Shown here piece after piece: positions 1 through 9,409 of a DNA stretch of 64,000 nucleotides. The stretch lies in assembly GCA_035653615.1 (NCBI GenBank), contig DASRBN010000004.1, positions 1 through 64,000 of the forward strand. The letters run 5' to 3'. The translations under genes were made by a program, and so were the position numbers. The stretch comes from Ktedonobacteraceae bacterium. GTDB lineage: Bacteria > Chloroflexota > Ktedonobacteria > Ktedonobacterales > Ktedonobacteraceae. Each line of letters opens with the position of its first letter. Within the stretch, counting starts at the first letter, position 1. Below the pieces are notes generated by a model that was not told where the DNA came from, made no database searches, and was given only the letters and a program-made list of their open reading frames with translations.

Positions 1-2
1 CT

Positions 3-68
3 ACCCAGGAGCTGACCAGTGCGGTGTTGGAACAGGTGGCGGCGGCGCTCGAGGCTCAGTTGAACTAG
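3..68 (+). CDS. C-terminal tail of an unidentified protein (partial)
   Basis: The first bases hold an open frame that enters from outside the window and stops at TAG 66-68, giving a 21-residue tail ending ALEAQLN. Its composition (Leu, Ala, Glu, Gln, Val) fits an amphipathic helix, a common protein C-terminus. It lies 81 bases from the leader-distal end of the CRISPR array and points toward it, so a cas gene is conceivable, but nothing in the tail identifies one. The stretch 69-149 shows no gene. Confidence 0.35.
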   Translation, partial: TQELTSAVLEQVAAALEAQLN

Positions 69-149
69 CCGCTCGCTTGCTTGGTATGCTTCCGCGGGAG
101 GCTTGGGGGCGGCTGTCTCGTGTGAAGTGCAACTGTAGTGCAGCAACAG

Positions 150-3100
150 GTTTCAATCCCCAACGGGCATCCCAAGCCATTTAGCCAAGTGAGGACGTCC
201 GATGGCCGGATATAACCACTGGAGTTTCAATCCCCAACGGGCATCCCAAGCCATTTAGCCGCAGTACCCAGGATTGCGAGATTGTATCTTGCTGGCATCG
301 TTTCAATCCCCAACGGGCATCCCAAGCCATTTAGCCGGCGTGTCACCGCAAGCCACGAGTAGCACGAGCGCGACGTTTCAATCCCCAACGGGCATCCCAA
401 GCCATTTAGCCCGCCTACTGCTACCACAGCCCCCGCGCATCATAGCGGTTTCAATCCCCAACGGGCATCCCAAGCCATTTAGCCCACTTGCAAGGGCAAG
501 GCATCGAGTCAGACCGACAGGTTTCAATCCCCAACGGGCATCCCAAGCCATTTAGCCCTTGGCCCCGCGAGTGGTGGAACACTCCGGAGCCGTGTTTCAA
601 TCCCCAACGGGCATCCCAAGCCATTTAGCCAGCAATAGAATTTCGTGCCGGCTATCAATACCTCTGGGTTTCAATCCCCAACGGGCATCCCAAGCCATTT
701 AGCCCTCCATCAAGAGGCGCTTCACATGCGCGCCCTGCACGTTTCAATCCCCAACGGGCATCCCAAGCCATTTAGCCTTGTTCGCAGCCATGTGCTCAGC
801 GTCATAGAAGAAGGTTTCAATCCCCAACGGGCATCCCAAGCCATTTAGCCCGATTCCGGTCAATCGCGCCAACGTGAAGCTCCAGTATGTTTCAATCCCC
901 AACGGGCATCCCAAGCCATTTAGCCAGCTGGATTTGCCGGTAGAAGCCTACGAAGTCGTCTAGTTTCAATCCCCAACGGGCATCCCAAGCCATTTAGCCG
1001 ATGTCAATTTTCAATTTGGCACGACCGATGGCGAATTGTTTCAATCCCCAACGGGCATCCCAAGCCATTTAGCCATAGAAAAGAGAGTGCTGGCTCCCCT
1101 CCCCGTCTCTTGGTTTCAATCCCCAACGGGCATCCCAAGCCATTTAGCCGGAATACGAAACAGGTAGAGCTGCCTGCCGATAGCCGTTTCAATCCCCAAC
1201 GGGCATCCCAAGCCATTTAGCCTCGGCGCCCCGGCACCGCGACCATGGTACCTGTGAGTTTCAATCCCCAACGGGCATCCCAAGCCATTTAGCCTACAGC
1301 ATCACGCCGTTTAGCGCAAGTGCGCCAGGCGGTTTCAATCCCCAACGGGCATCCCAAGCCATTTAGCCCTCGTGGAGGTTGCGGTATGACCACAAAACAT
1401 GTCGTGCGTTTCAATCCCCAACGGGCATCCCAAGCCATTTAGCCTGATGAGCTTATCTCAGGTACGAAGGCACGGTATGCTGTTTCAATCCCCAACGGGC
1501 ATCCCAAGCCATTTAGCCCGTCTACCAACGGCACCCGTGTCTACAAGGCCGTAGTTAGTTTCAATCCCCAACGGGCATCCCAAGCCATTTAGCCCTTTGC
1601 CTACACTCCGCATATCACGCTGGCCTATACGTTTCAATCCCCAACGGGCATCCCAAGCCATTTAGCCGGCCGCAGGCAAACTGGGAATCTTCATCGGCCA
1701 GATGATGTTTCAATCCCCAACGGGCATCCCAAGCCATTTAGCCCGCCCGCAAACACGGTATAACGATGGACGTGGCGCTTTCGTTTCAATCCCCAACGGG
1801 CATCCCAAGCCATTTAGCCTCAGGATGCCCCGCCTTGCTGTCGAAGTACCACTGACAGTTTCAATCCCCAACGGGCATCCCAAGCCATTTAGCCGCCAGC
1901 AGGAGGAGACGCAGCGGCTCAACGAGGCAGCAGTTTCAATCCCCAACGGGCATCCCAAGCCATTTAGCCCGGGCGGCTGCTCACCCACCCCGAATCCATC
2001 CAGTCGGTTTCAATCCCCAACGGGCATCCCAAGCCATTTAGCCACTTTCTCGGCATACAACATTTGACGAACAGCCGCTGTTTCAATCCCCAACGGGCAT
2101 CCCAAGCCATTTAGCCAAAAACAAACTTGGCATGCAGAACCTGATCGAAGATGAGTTTCAATCCCCAACGGGCATCCCAAGCCATTTAGCCGATCAAAGT
2201 GGGCGATGATGTGATGCCCATTTTATCCAGTTTCAATCCCCAACGGGCATCCCAAGCCATTTAGCCACTATTTGAGAAAGCGCGGCCTGAGCGATGAGAC
2301 AATTAGTTTCAATCCCCAACGGGCATCCCAAGCCATTTAGCCTTCCTGTAGGCACTCCAGCTTCCGGTGAGTGACACAAAGTTTCAATCCCCAACGGGCA
2401 TCCCAAGCCATTTAGCCGTCTATGGGGAAAACGGCCTGGTGCAGTGGTATCAGGGTTTCAATCCCCAACGGGCATCCCAAGCCATTTAGCCCAGAACAAG
2501 AAGCAGTGCTTGAACCATACAATAAAGTTTCAATCCCCAACGGGCATCCCAAGCCATTTAGCCGGGCAGTTATGAGTCTGTCGGCCTTTATGAAAGAGGT
2601 GTTTCAATCCCCAACGGGCATCCCAAGCCATTTAGCCCCCAGTGGCAATGGCCTGTACTACACGCAGAACGTGTTTGTTTCAATCCCCAACGGGCATCCC
2701 AAGCCATTTAGCCTTCGTCCATAGTGACCAGACAGTCTTGGGCCTCTTTTGTTTCAATCCCCAACGGGCATCCCAAGCCATTTAGCCACGAACTGTATAC
2801 CGGGCAGGAGTAGCTCCTTATCAGTTTCAATCCCCAACGGGCATCCCAAGCCATTTAGCCTTTGAGCGTACCGTACTTATACGAGCTATACATATCCCGT
2901 TTCAATCCCCAACGGGCATCCCAAGCCATTTAGCCGAGAGGCATGAGTACTGAACAGCAGCAGCAGCAAGAGAGTTTCAATCCCCAACGGGCATCCCAAG
3001 CCATTTAGCCAGTTGTTGGCCGCCATGCCGGAGCCTGTTGGAATGTTGGTTTCAATCCCCAACGGGCATCCCAAGCCATTTAGCCGCTTTCCACGATGAG

Positions 3101-4870
3101 GGTCAGCCGGGTCAACAGGTGTTTCAATCCCCAACGGGCATCCCAAGCCATTTAGCCCTCTGGGGGTGGTGGAACAACGAGAAAAGGCTCACCAGTTTCA
3201 ATCCCCAACGGGCATCCCAAGCCATTTAGCCCCAACAACACGGCAATTAATACCGCTGTAGCACTTAATCGTTTCAATCCCCAACGGGCATCCCAAGCCA
3301 TTTAGCCCAGGCGTTCATGCGGATGGGAGCAGCGTAAAGCCATGCGTTTCAATCCCCAACGGGCATCCCAAGCCATTTAGCCTACTACAAGAAAGATGGC
3401 CGCGAGTTCAGTTTTGAAGCGTTTCAATCCCCAACGGGCATCCCAAGCCATTTAGCCGGGCTGGCGGATGCCCTGTACAGGTGTTGAAAATAATGCGTTT
3501 CAATCCCCAACGGGCATCCCAAGCCATTTAGCCGGTGTTGCACCCATGCAACACTCACCCGCTACGAAAGTTTCAATCCCCAACGGGCATCCCAAGCCAT
3601 TTAGCCTGACAAACAAAAGTCAAGGAGTCAAAAACATGTACGGTTTCAATCCCCAACGGGCATCCCAAGCCATTTAGCCATTGTCTCAGGTCTATCCCAG
3701 CTTGCATACTGATTTGGGTTTCAATCCCCAACGGGCATCCCAAGCCATTTAGCCGTAGTCGAATATCAGTTAACACCGTTCGACGGACAGCCGTTTCAAT
3801 CCCCAACGGGCATCCCAAGCCATTTAGCCTTGAAGCCGGGCGCTTTCATTGCGGCCTGGAAAAGCTCAGTTTCAATCCCCAACGGGCATCCCAAGCCATT
3901 TAGCCAGAGGCACCAGCCTATGGGGAACTACCCAACCAGGAAGTTTCAATCCCCAACGGGCATCCCAAGCCATTTAGCCCCGCGCTGACGACGGGCGATA
4001 GCAAGTGCCAGCGCGACGTTTCAATCCCCAACGGGCATCCCAAGCCATTTAGCCGCGGCCAGTTGGGCCTGTGTCATTCCCAACTTAGTACGGTTTCAAT
4101 CCCCAACGGGCATCCCAAGCCATTTAGCCTCTTGCGCTACCAGGGGGTGATCGACACGTGGGAGCCGTTTCAATCCCCAACGGGCATCCCAAGCCATTTA
4201 GCCGCTGAACTGCAAGCGTTCGGTGCGCCCCTGGGATGGTTTCAATCCCCAACGGGCATCCCAAGCCATTTAGCCGGTCAGAGGCGAGCAGGATAGGCTG
4301 GCGCGTCATGAGTTTCAATCCCCAACGGGCATCCCAAGCCATTTAGCCCACTATGATTATGCTGTAAGTTACTCGATCTGGCGGGAAGTTTCAATCCCCA
4401 ACGGGCATCCCAAGCCATTTAGCCGCCTATACGGGTGAGGTGCTGGCTCTGCCATCCATGCAGTTTCAATCCCCAACGGGCATCCCAAGCCATTTAGCCC
4501 TTGCTGAAGAATGCGCGGCGCGTGGCTGCAAGATACAGTTTCAATCCCCAACGGGCATCCCAAGCCATTTAGCCAAAGAGCGGCTTGCGGACAAGGATTT
4601 GACCGAGGAAGTTTCAATCCCCAACGGGCATCCCAAGCCATTTAGCCCTCGTTTACCGGCTACGTCCTGCGTCATCCTGAGCAGTTTCAATCCCCAACGG
4701 GCATCCCAAGCCATTTAGCCTGAGGTTACGTGGAACGGGAAAGCTCAGCAATGGCGCGTTTCAATCCCCAACGGGCATCCCAAGCCATTTAGCCATATCA
4801 ATATCTGGCAAAGTTTGCCCAGGATATTGCGACGTTTCAATCCCCAACGGGCATCCCAAGCCATTTAGCC
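150..4870 (-). CRISPR. CRISPR array, 64 repeats and 63 spacers
   Basis: A 37-nt unit (plus-strand sequence starts GTTTCAATCCCCAACGGG and ends AAGCCATTTAGCC) recurs 64 times from 150 to 4834 with a period of 72-76 nt, so spacers are about 35-39 nt. I located every repeat start by eye and saw no variant copy, even at the left, distal end. On the minus strand the repeat ends in GGGGATTGAAAC; an ATTGAAAC-type 3' end is the usual crRNA 5' handle of type I-B/I-D and type III systems, so transcription is called leftward. A promoter and A/T-tract leader at the right end agree. No cas gene is seen on either side; type cannot be fixed from repeats alone. Many open frames across the array are by-products of the repeat. 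Confidence 0.98.
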
Positions 4871-5131
4871 TGCTACCCCCCTAGTATAGCATAACAAGCC
4901 GATCCATGCAAGCGTTTGCGAGAGACTCGATTTTTGGGCTATTTTTGGGTCAAAAAAAAGAGGGCATTTTTGGGGTGTTTTGCCCTGAAGTCGCTTCTGG
5001 CGCGTTGCGAGAGATCGTGCTCAGCGATCCCGTCACTGCGACTCTCGCGGCAGAGCTTATATTCGAAGAATATTTCGCTGTAGCAGTGGCACTTCTATCT
5101 CTTCCGGTGAAGAGAGACTCAGGGGATGCTC
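4871..5131 (-). promoter_or_regulatory. CRISPR leader region
   Basis: These 261 bases between the last repeat and the response-regulator stop codon hold no convincing gene. Features expected of a CRISPR leader are present: homopolymer A/T tracts (an A8 run near 4952) and three copies of TTTTTGGG at 4931-4938, 4942-4949 and 4967-4974. The imperfect palindrome ATATTCGAAGAATAT lies near 5059-5073. A sigma70-type promoter sits right beside the first repeat. That these motifs guide spacer integration is inference. Confidence 0.7.
4883..4911 (-). promoter_or_regulatory. Promoter of the CRISPR array
   Basis: Read on the minus strand this is TTGCAT (4911-4906), a 17-nt spacer, then TATACT (4888-4883). 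The predicted start, near 4876, falls in the short G-rich run directly before the first repeat. Position, spacing and orientation all support leftward transcription of the array. Confidence 0.65.
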
Positions 5132-5515
5132 TTAGTGGTTTGAGGATGGCAGGAATTGCTGAACCACCCGTAAGAGTTCGTCAATCTCAAACGGCTTGTA
5201 AAGAATGGGGATGCCTTTCTCTTTCAAAGTCTCTTCCTGCTCCCGCACCACCTGTACCGCCGCCGTACAGATAATCACCGGAATGTCTTTGGTCGGTCGG
5301 TACAACCTCAGCTTCTGTAACAGCAGGAACCCGCTTTCTTTTCCCCCCAGCTTCATATCCATCAGTATCAGGTCAGGTTGCAGCTGCTCTACATCCGCGA
5401 CTTGCTCATAGGCGCTCCTCGAAGTCGTCACCCGGTAGCCTTCCGCCTCCAGCAAGAGCTGGTATAGCTCCAATAAGGATGAGTCATCGTCGATGATAAG
5501 AATATGCGAAGCCAT
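5132..5515 (-). CDS. Single-domain response regulator (receiver protein)
   Basis: This 127-residue protein is one CheY-like receiver domain with no output domain. The acidic pocket D9-D11, the phospho-acceptor D53 (LILMDMKL), the switch T84 and the invariant K107 in LYKPFE are all present. Such proteins pass phosphate between histidine kinases and partners in the cytoplasm. The start is set at ATG 5515 rather than an upstream in-frame start at 5626, because AAGGAGG (5533-5527) lies 11 nt ahead of it and homology to the receiver fold begins there. No cognate kinase adjoins it; the nearest is the PAS/GAF kinase at 10.9 kb. It is transcribed toward the CRISPR leader. Confidence 0.93.
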   Translation of the reverse strand: MASHILIIDDDSSLLELYQLLLEAEGYRVTTSRSAYEQVADVEQLQPDLILMDMKLGGKESGFLLLQKLRLYRPTKDIPVIICTAAVQVVREQEETLKEKGIPILYKPFEIDELLRVVQQFLPSSNH

Positions 5516-5788
5516 TGGCCGACAAACCTCCTTCTTACCAGTGTGACTTCCTGAGCAGTAAAATTGCCTATATCCCACCGCTAAAATATAGCACATCTGC
5601 ATATTCCTGTCTATTGGCCCTTTCATCCACCTCTATACCTGGTCCAGAGTAGGTAATATTGCTGCGTATTTTACCTTGATCATCGAAACTCAGAAATTTA
5701 TACTTGAGGTACTGTCGCTTTCAGTACAATCGCTGAAAGAAGCCAGCTGTTCCCTCTATCCACATCATCTATTACAAAGGGGAGTCGT
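5516..5788. other. Divergent intergenic region
   Basis: Between the leftward receiver gene and the rightward short ORF there are about 270 A/T-richer bases with no supported gene. A rightward frame from 5676 has no ribosome site or family resemblance and is discounted. The region must hold the receiver gene promoter; I could not pick a clear one. Confidence 0.5.
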
Positions 5789-5839
5789 ATGTTACCGGGC
5801 AACCAGGCGGCTTATGCGCCGGCAGGGGCCAGCATGTAA
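5789..5839 (+). CDS. Possible 16-residue upstream peptide
   Basis: ATG 5789 follows a good ribosome site (AAAGGGGAG, 5776-5784) and opens a 16-codon frame (MLPGNQAAYAPAGASM). Its TAA at 5837-5839 overlaps the AAAGGAG ribosome site of the following PQQ-repeat ORF, so translation of the two could be coupled. It may equally be a chance frame or the remnant of a larger gene. Nothing is known of a function. Confidence 0.25.
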   Translation: MLPGNQAAYAPAGASM

Positions 5840-5847
5840 AGGAGAAC

Positions 5848-6207
5848 ATGATGATGATTCCAGCTACAAGGTCGGCGCCGATTCGCTCTATTCAGGCGGC
5901 CTTTCTACTCTGTACCCTCATGGCTGTCCTTGCCGCGAGTCCATTGCTCGCTTTCGCTTCCCCCAAAGCTGGTGGCTCCCAGGTATGGTCGTTCCAGACG
6001 GGTAACACCGTCACTTCCTCGCCGGCCATAGCCAATGGCGTCGTCTACATCGGCTCCGACGACTCCAATGTCTATGCTCTCAACGCCGCGACCGGCAAGA
6101 AAATCTGGTCTTTCAAGACGGGCGACCAGGTTCTCTCCTCGCCGGCAGTAGACAGCCTGATCGCCATCGGTTCGAACGATGACTTTGTCTACGCGCTGAA
6201 TCCATGA
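5848..6207 (+). pseudogene. Truncated secreted PQQ-repeat propeller protein
   Basis: ATG 5848 (with further ATGs at 5851 and 5854) follows AAAGGAG. The 119-residue product has a basic start, a hydrophobic core and an AFA-type signal-peptidase site near residue 37. Then come two PQQ-type blades (VWSFQTGN..SSPAIANGVVYIGSD..VYALNAATGK, then IWSFKTGD..SSPAV..SNDDFVYALNP). Full propellers of this family need seven or eight blades, so this looks like a 3'-truncated copy. The second blade also lacks a few residues after SSPAV. A dispersed repeat begins just downstream. It could still be expressed as a short exported peptide; the PQQ lipoprotein at 14.7 kb is an intact relative. Confidence 0.6.
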
Positions 6208-6260
6208 CTGGCATAGATCGATCAAGAGTTTTTACAAATGATTCCGGCCATCCCACACAA

Positions 6261-6348
6261 GCCGATGAATCGGCGGTGTGTACGATAAATCGAGAAGACC
6301 GAGGTCTCACTGGAAAAACTTGAACAACACACAAGCCGATGAATCGGC
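6261..6348. repeat. Dispersed repeat, family 1 (two modules)
   Basis: GCCGATGAATCGGC occurs at 6261-6274 and again at 6335-6348. The first copy continues GGTGTGTACGATAAATCG, matching the element at 17.03 kb and, inverted, those at 10.84 and 22.25 kb. Each core is a 14-bp palindrome. It fills the gap between two broken genes. Confidence 0.8.
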
Positions 6349-6349
6349 C

Positions 6350-6769
6350 TCATCGCAGCTTCGCGACAAACAGCGCGCGGTTGAGATAGCAATGCAAACA
6401 GGTGGCGGAAAAACTCGCCTCGCGCAGCCAGCGCAGGTGCTCTTCTAGTGTCGCGGGATGGTCTTCCTTGTGTTCCAATTGCTTCAGGAATTCATCCCCG
6501 CTCTGGCCACTCTTTACCGCACTTCCCTTCTCCAGGTGATTCCAGGCAACTCGATAAAGGTCCGCGAAATGATCTGCATCCAGGGCGATGCGGTCCATGA
6601 GCAGAAAGATGCCGTCCTCAGCAAGCAGATCGGCCACAAAGCGAAAGATAGCCTATTTTTTGTGATGCAAAGCCTGCACGCTCATCACAATTTGATACTT
6701 CCTGAAAGGCAGAACAAGCGTCTCTGTCTCCGAAAAATCACGCGTCACCAGCACATACTGCTCTTTCTT
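6350..6769 (-). pseudogene. Remnant of a SAM-dependent methyltransferase
   Basis: The open part (GTG 6637 to stop 6350, 95 codons) matches the C-terminal third of class I methyltransferases: ADLLAEDGIFLLMDRI, then KEDHPATLEEHLRWLREA and a final CLHCYLNRALFVAKL. Read upstream in the same frame, the homology continues (LVTRDFSETETLVLP and IVMSVQALHH, the motif IV region) but is broken by an in-frame TAG at 6653-6655. It ends at a TGA at 6770-6772. The SAM-binding glycine-rich motif I is missing. This is therefore a decayed gene with its N-terminus lost and an internal stop. Confidence 0.75.
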
Positions 6770-6829
6770 TCATACTACGCTCATCGCCTTTCCTCTCATC
6801 TTCTTCACGCTAGTATACAACACAACGTA

Positions 6830-6875
6830 GTCATTGTAAGGGCGCTACCTTGTGAACTCTTGTGGTCGCCCTCCT
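6830..6875. repeat. Dispersed repeat, family 3 (single arm)
   Basis: GTCATTGTAAGGGCGC followed by CTTGTGGTCGCCCTC is the same unit as the right arm of the inverted pair at 52.45-52.54 kb, with a short insertion in the middle. It lies between the decayed methyltransferase and the flavoprotein-FHA gene. Confidence 0.7.
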
Positions 6876-6931
6876 CAGGGTACGATACCTTTCAAAAAGG
6901 GACAGCATTCATAGCAAGTGCAGCAGTTTTC

Positions 6932-6940
6932 TGTTATACT
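6932..6940 (+). promoter_or_regulatory. Likely extended -10 promoter
   Basis: TGTTATACT is an extended -10 box (TGnTATACT) about 120 bases before the flavoprotein-FHA start codon. No good -35 was found, which is compatible with the extended -10 class. Confidence 0.35.
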
Positions 6941-7059
6941 CCTCTTGAAAATGGCATCAGGCAATTACGTGTGAAATAGCGCGCGGGCATCGTCCTGAAT
7001 AGGCACAAAAGACTATCGAAAAAGAGCGCATTCCGACGTATATTGATCAGGAGGGAACC

Positions 7060-9393
7060 ATGAATAGAATAACCAATCCAGATTTCCTGGCGATAGGCAT
7101 GGGCGGCACGAATATGATGGCCATGCTGTGGACTGTTGCAGCGGGCCGTCAGGCCGTTGGCGTCGAAATGCGCGGCGATCCCTTTCTCGGCGTGCATTGG
7201 AATATTCGTGAAGACTTTTATCACCAGCTGGGCCTGATCGACCAGTTGATGCTCGAACGCTATAGCGAGGAGCAACTGCCGCGCCGTGGTGACGGACGAC
7301 TATTTCGCCTCGCGGAATGCTTCTATAGCCCGCATACGGTTGCCGGAGACATCGTTGCCGACGAAATCATTGACGGCTTCGACTCTGACCAGCATATCGT
7401 AGGCACCATTCATCACGTTGAATTCATCGACGACCGCTGGCGCGATGGCTTGCCCAACCGTGTCATTACCGTGCTGGACCCACCTGAGCCACCAGACCAT
7501 CCTGACCCGCGCAAGATTCGTACCAGCATGGTCGAGGTGCTGGATGGCCCGTCCACTTTCCAGGCCGAAGCCGCCTCCATCCAGAAGTTGCTGCGCCGCT
7601 ACCTCGAGAAGCTGGAAGAGATCGACCGCAAGACGAACAGCAAGCCCCGCGTCCAACTCTATACGCACCACCGCGTAATTCCAACCGAGGGCGAGGGGTT
7701 TATCCACCTTCCCGATGGTCGCCTGCAGGTTCGCATCGAAGCCCTGCAGGAATTCGATTTCAAGGGGCAATTCGTGCGCGTGCGCGTGCCGGGTAGCGAG
7801 CCGATTGACCTCGGCGTGCCCGAATTGTTCATGATCGCCGAAGGGTTCAGTAGTTCCGATGCGAGACGCCTGGGATTTGAGCAAAAGGATGTCAAGGTCG
7901 ATCACGGTGACGGGCGCGGGCTGGTCGTCGCGCAGGCAGACTTCCTGGCCGGTCTGATTGAGGTACTTATCGGCGGACGCCTGCGACGGCGCATCTCCTC
8001 GGCCTTTGACGAAAACGGCAGAGAATACTGGGTGCGGCAGATCGCGGTGGGCCACGAGAATGACCCGGAGGTTGGTTGGGTGCTGGTCCAGGTGCCAGAC
8101 TTCAAGACCTTCGATCCCATTGTGGCGGGTCTCGTACCCGTGGGAACCGATCCCGGCTCGCCCGAATACTTCGCCTCTTACCAGCACCTGATCTACGACT
8201 ACTACATGCGGCAGGCCGAGGAAATCCTGGATATTCCCCGCAATCAACTGATGCAGGTGCAGATGATCTACGGCCCGACATTATTCAGCCTCGTTGAAAG
8301 GGTTGGAGACGACGCGCAGGTTGCCGCCAACGGTGTAGTCGCGGGCGATTCCTTCGGCAATGGCCACTTCCTGACCAGCGGCGGGGCGATGACGGGAATG
8401 ATCGGCCACGGCTACCGCGTCCTCGAATACTGGCGGGCGCGCGATGCAGGCGCTTCACCCTCTATCGCTATTCGCAAGCTCGCGGACAGCATCAAGGAAG
8501 ATACCCTTGCCTGGCTTCACGTGAGCGCGACGGAATATAGCCAGGCCGCCCCCATCAACTTTGGCGCCGAACGTATCGAACAGATCAATAGGGCCGGCGG
8601 TACCGACTCCGGCGCACGTGCCAATGCTATTGAGTCCGCTCGCCGCCAGCGCCACGCGCTTATTCCTCTCGATCCATCCAACTGGAGACGACTATTCGTT
8701 CGCAACGGCAGAGTCCTTTCGGCGCTGCCGGAACTTGAACCGGACCACCCATTGCAGCGTCCAGAACACGAAGCCACCCTGCTCGCGGTAATGAAATCAT
8801 TTCCGGTCGCACCCAACCAGTCAGGCCCTGTGCCCGCTACGGAGCAAGAGTCAGAGACCGGCGCGGAGACCATACGCAGGCCAGAGTCCCACGTAGATCA
8901 AGAACAGGAAGTTGGTCAGGAGACGATCCGCAGACCCATGCCTGTCGCCAATCAACCCCTTGATGTTGGCGAGGAGACCATCGTCAGGCCCAAAATCAGA
9001 ATCGGCCAGGTCGCGCCGGAGAGCGCAAAAACTTACGCCTTTCTGGATATCGAGCAGCATGGGCAGGCCCCGCGGCGCATCGCCATCAAAGAAGACGCTG
9101 TACTTATCGGGCGGGCCGACCCTAAGAGCGGTATCAAACCACAGATCGACCTCGCGCCATTCGATTCCTCAACCAAAGTCTCGCGCCAGCACGCCCGTAT
9201 TCGGGTGGAGGGCAATTCTTTCTCTGTCGAAGACCTCAATAGCCGCAATAAGACGCGCCTTGGCGATACAATATTGGCTCCGATGCAGCCGGCATCACTA
9301 CAGGACGGAGACGTGATTAGCTTCGGGCCGGTCAAAGCGACGTTCCACCTGCTTGGAACGAGTGCGTTGCCCGTGCCCTGGTCGCAATCGTAG
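7060..9393 (+). CDS. Flavoprotein monooxygenase-like / FHA-domain fusion
   Basis: This 777-residue cytoplasmic protein has two parts. The first ~560 residues look like a FAD-dependent oxidoreductase: a dinucleotide-binding GMGGTN near residue 13 and, near residue 430, a second FAD motif (AGDSFGNGHFLTSGGAM). From about 665 to 765 is an FHA phosphothreonine-binding domain with GR (684-685), SRQH (708-711) and a VEDLNSRN loop. The linker carries three ETI(R/V)RP motifs whose threonines are T604, T622 and T640, exactly 18 residues apart. In known FHA switches such as GarA, an N-terminal phosphothreonine binds the protein's own FHA domain; a similar switch here is inference. The substrate is unknown. 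A P450 gene follows by 16 nt, suggesting an oxidative operon under Ser/Thr-kinase control. ATG 7060 has AGGAGG (7049-7054) upstream. Confidence 0.85.
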   Translation: MNRITNPDFLAIGMGGTNMMAMLWTVAAGRQAVGVEMRGDPFLGVHWNIREDFYHQLGLIDQLMLERYSEEQLPRRGDGRLFRLAECFYSPHTVAGDIVADEIIDGFDSDQHIVGTIHHVEFIDDRWRDGLPNRVITVLDPPEPPDHPDPRKIRTSMVEVLDGPSTFQAEAASIQKLLRRYLEKLEEIDRKTNSKPRVQLYTHHRVIPTEGEGFIHLPDGRLQVRIEALQEFDFKGQFVRVRVPGSEPIDLGVPELFMIAEGFSSSDARRLGFEQKDVKVDHGDGRGLVVAQADFLAGLIEVLIGGRLRRRISSAFDENGREYWVRQIAVGHENDPEVGWVLVQVPDFKTFDPIVAGLVPVGTDPGSPEYFASYQHLIYDYYMRQAEEILDIPRNQLMQVQMIYGPTLFSLVERVGDDAQVAANGVVAGDSFGNGHFLTSGGAMTGMIGHGYRVLEYWRARDAGASPSIAIRKLADSIKEDTLAWLHVSATEYSQAAPINFGAERIEQINRAGGTDSGARANAIESARRQRHALIPLDPSNWRRLFVRNGRVLSALPELEPDHPLQRPEHEATLLAVMKSFPVAPNQSGPVPATEQESETGAETIRRPESHVDQEQEVGQETIRRPMPVANQPLDVGEETIVRPKIRIGQVAPESAKTYAFLDIEQHGQAPRRIAIKEDAVLIGRADPKSGIKPQIDLAPFDSSTKVSRQHARIRVEGNSFSVEDLNSRNKTRLGDTILAPMQPASLQDGDVISFGPVKATFHLLGTSALPVPWSQS

Positions 9394-9409
9394 GAAAGGA
9401 AATACCATT

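Noticed and set aside
227-4718. About fifteen ORFs of 60-120 codons on both strands across the array, with repeated peptides such as SIPNGHPKPFS and LNGLGCPLGIET
   Set aside because: They are the CRISPR repeat read in different frames, joined by spacers; no ribosome sites or family matches.
4906-5274. 122-codon rightward ORF over the leader and the end of the receiver gene
   Set aside because: It is antisense to the well-supported receiver gene, has no ribosome site and a low-complexity product; the DNA fits a CRISPR leader.
7300-8247. 315-codon leftward ORF opposite the flavoprotein-FHA gene
   Set aside because: Antisense shadow of a GC-rich gene; no motif or ribosome site, while the plus-strand frame has FAD and FHA motifs.
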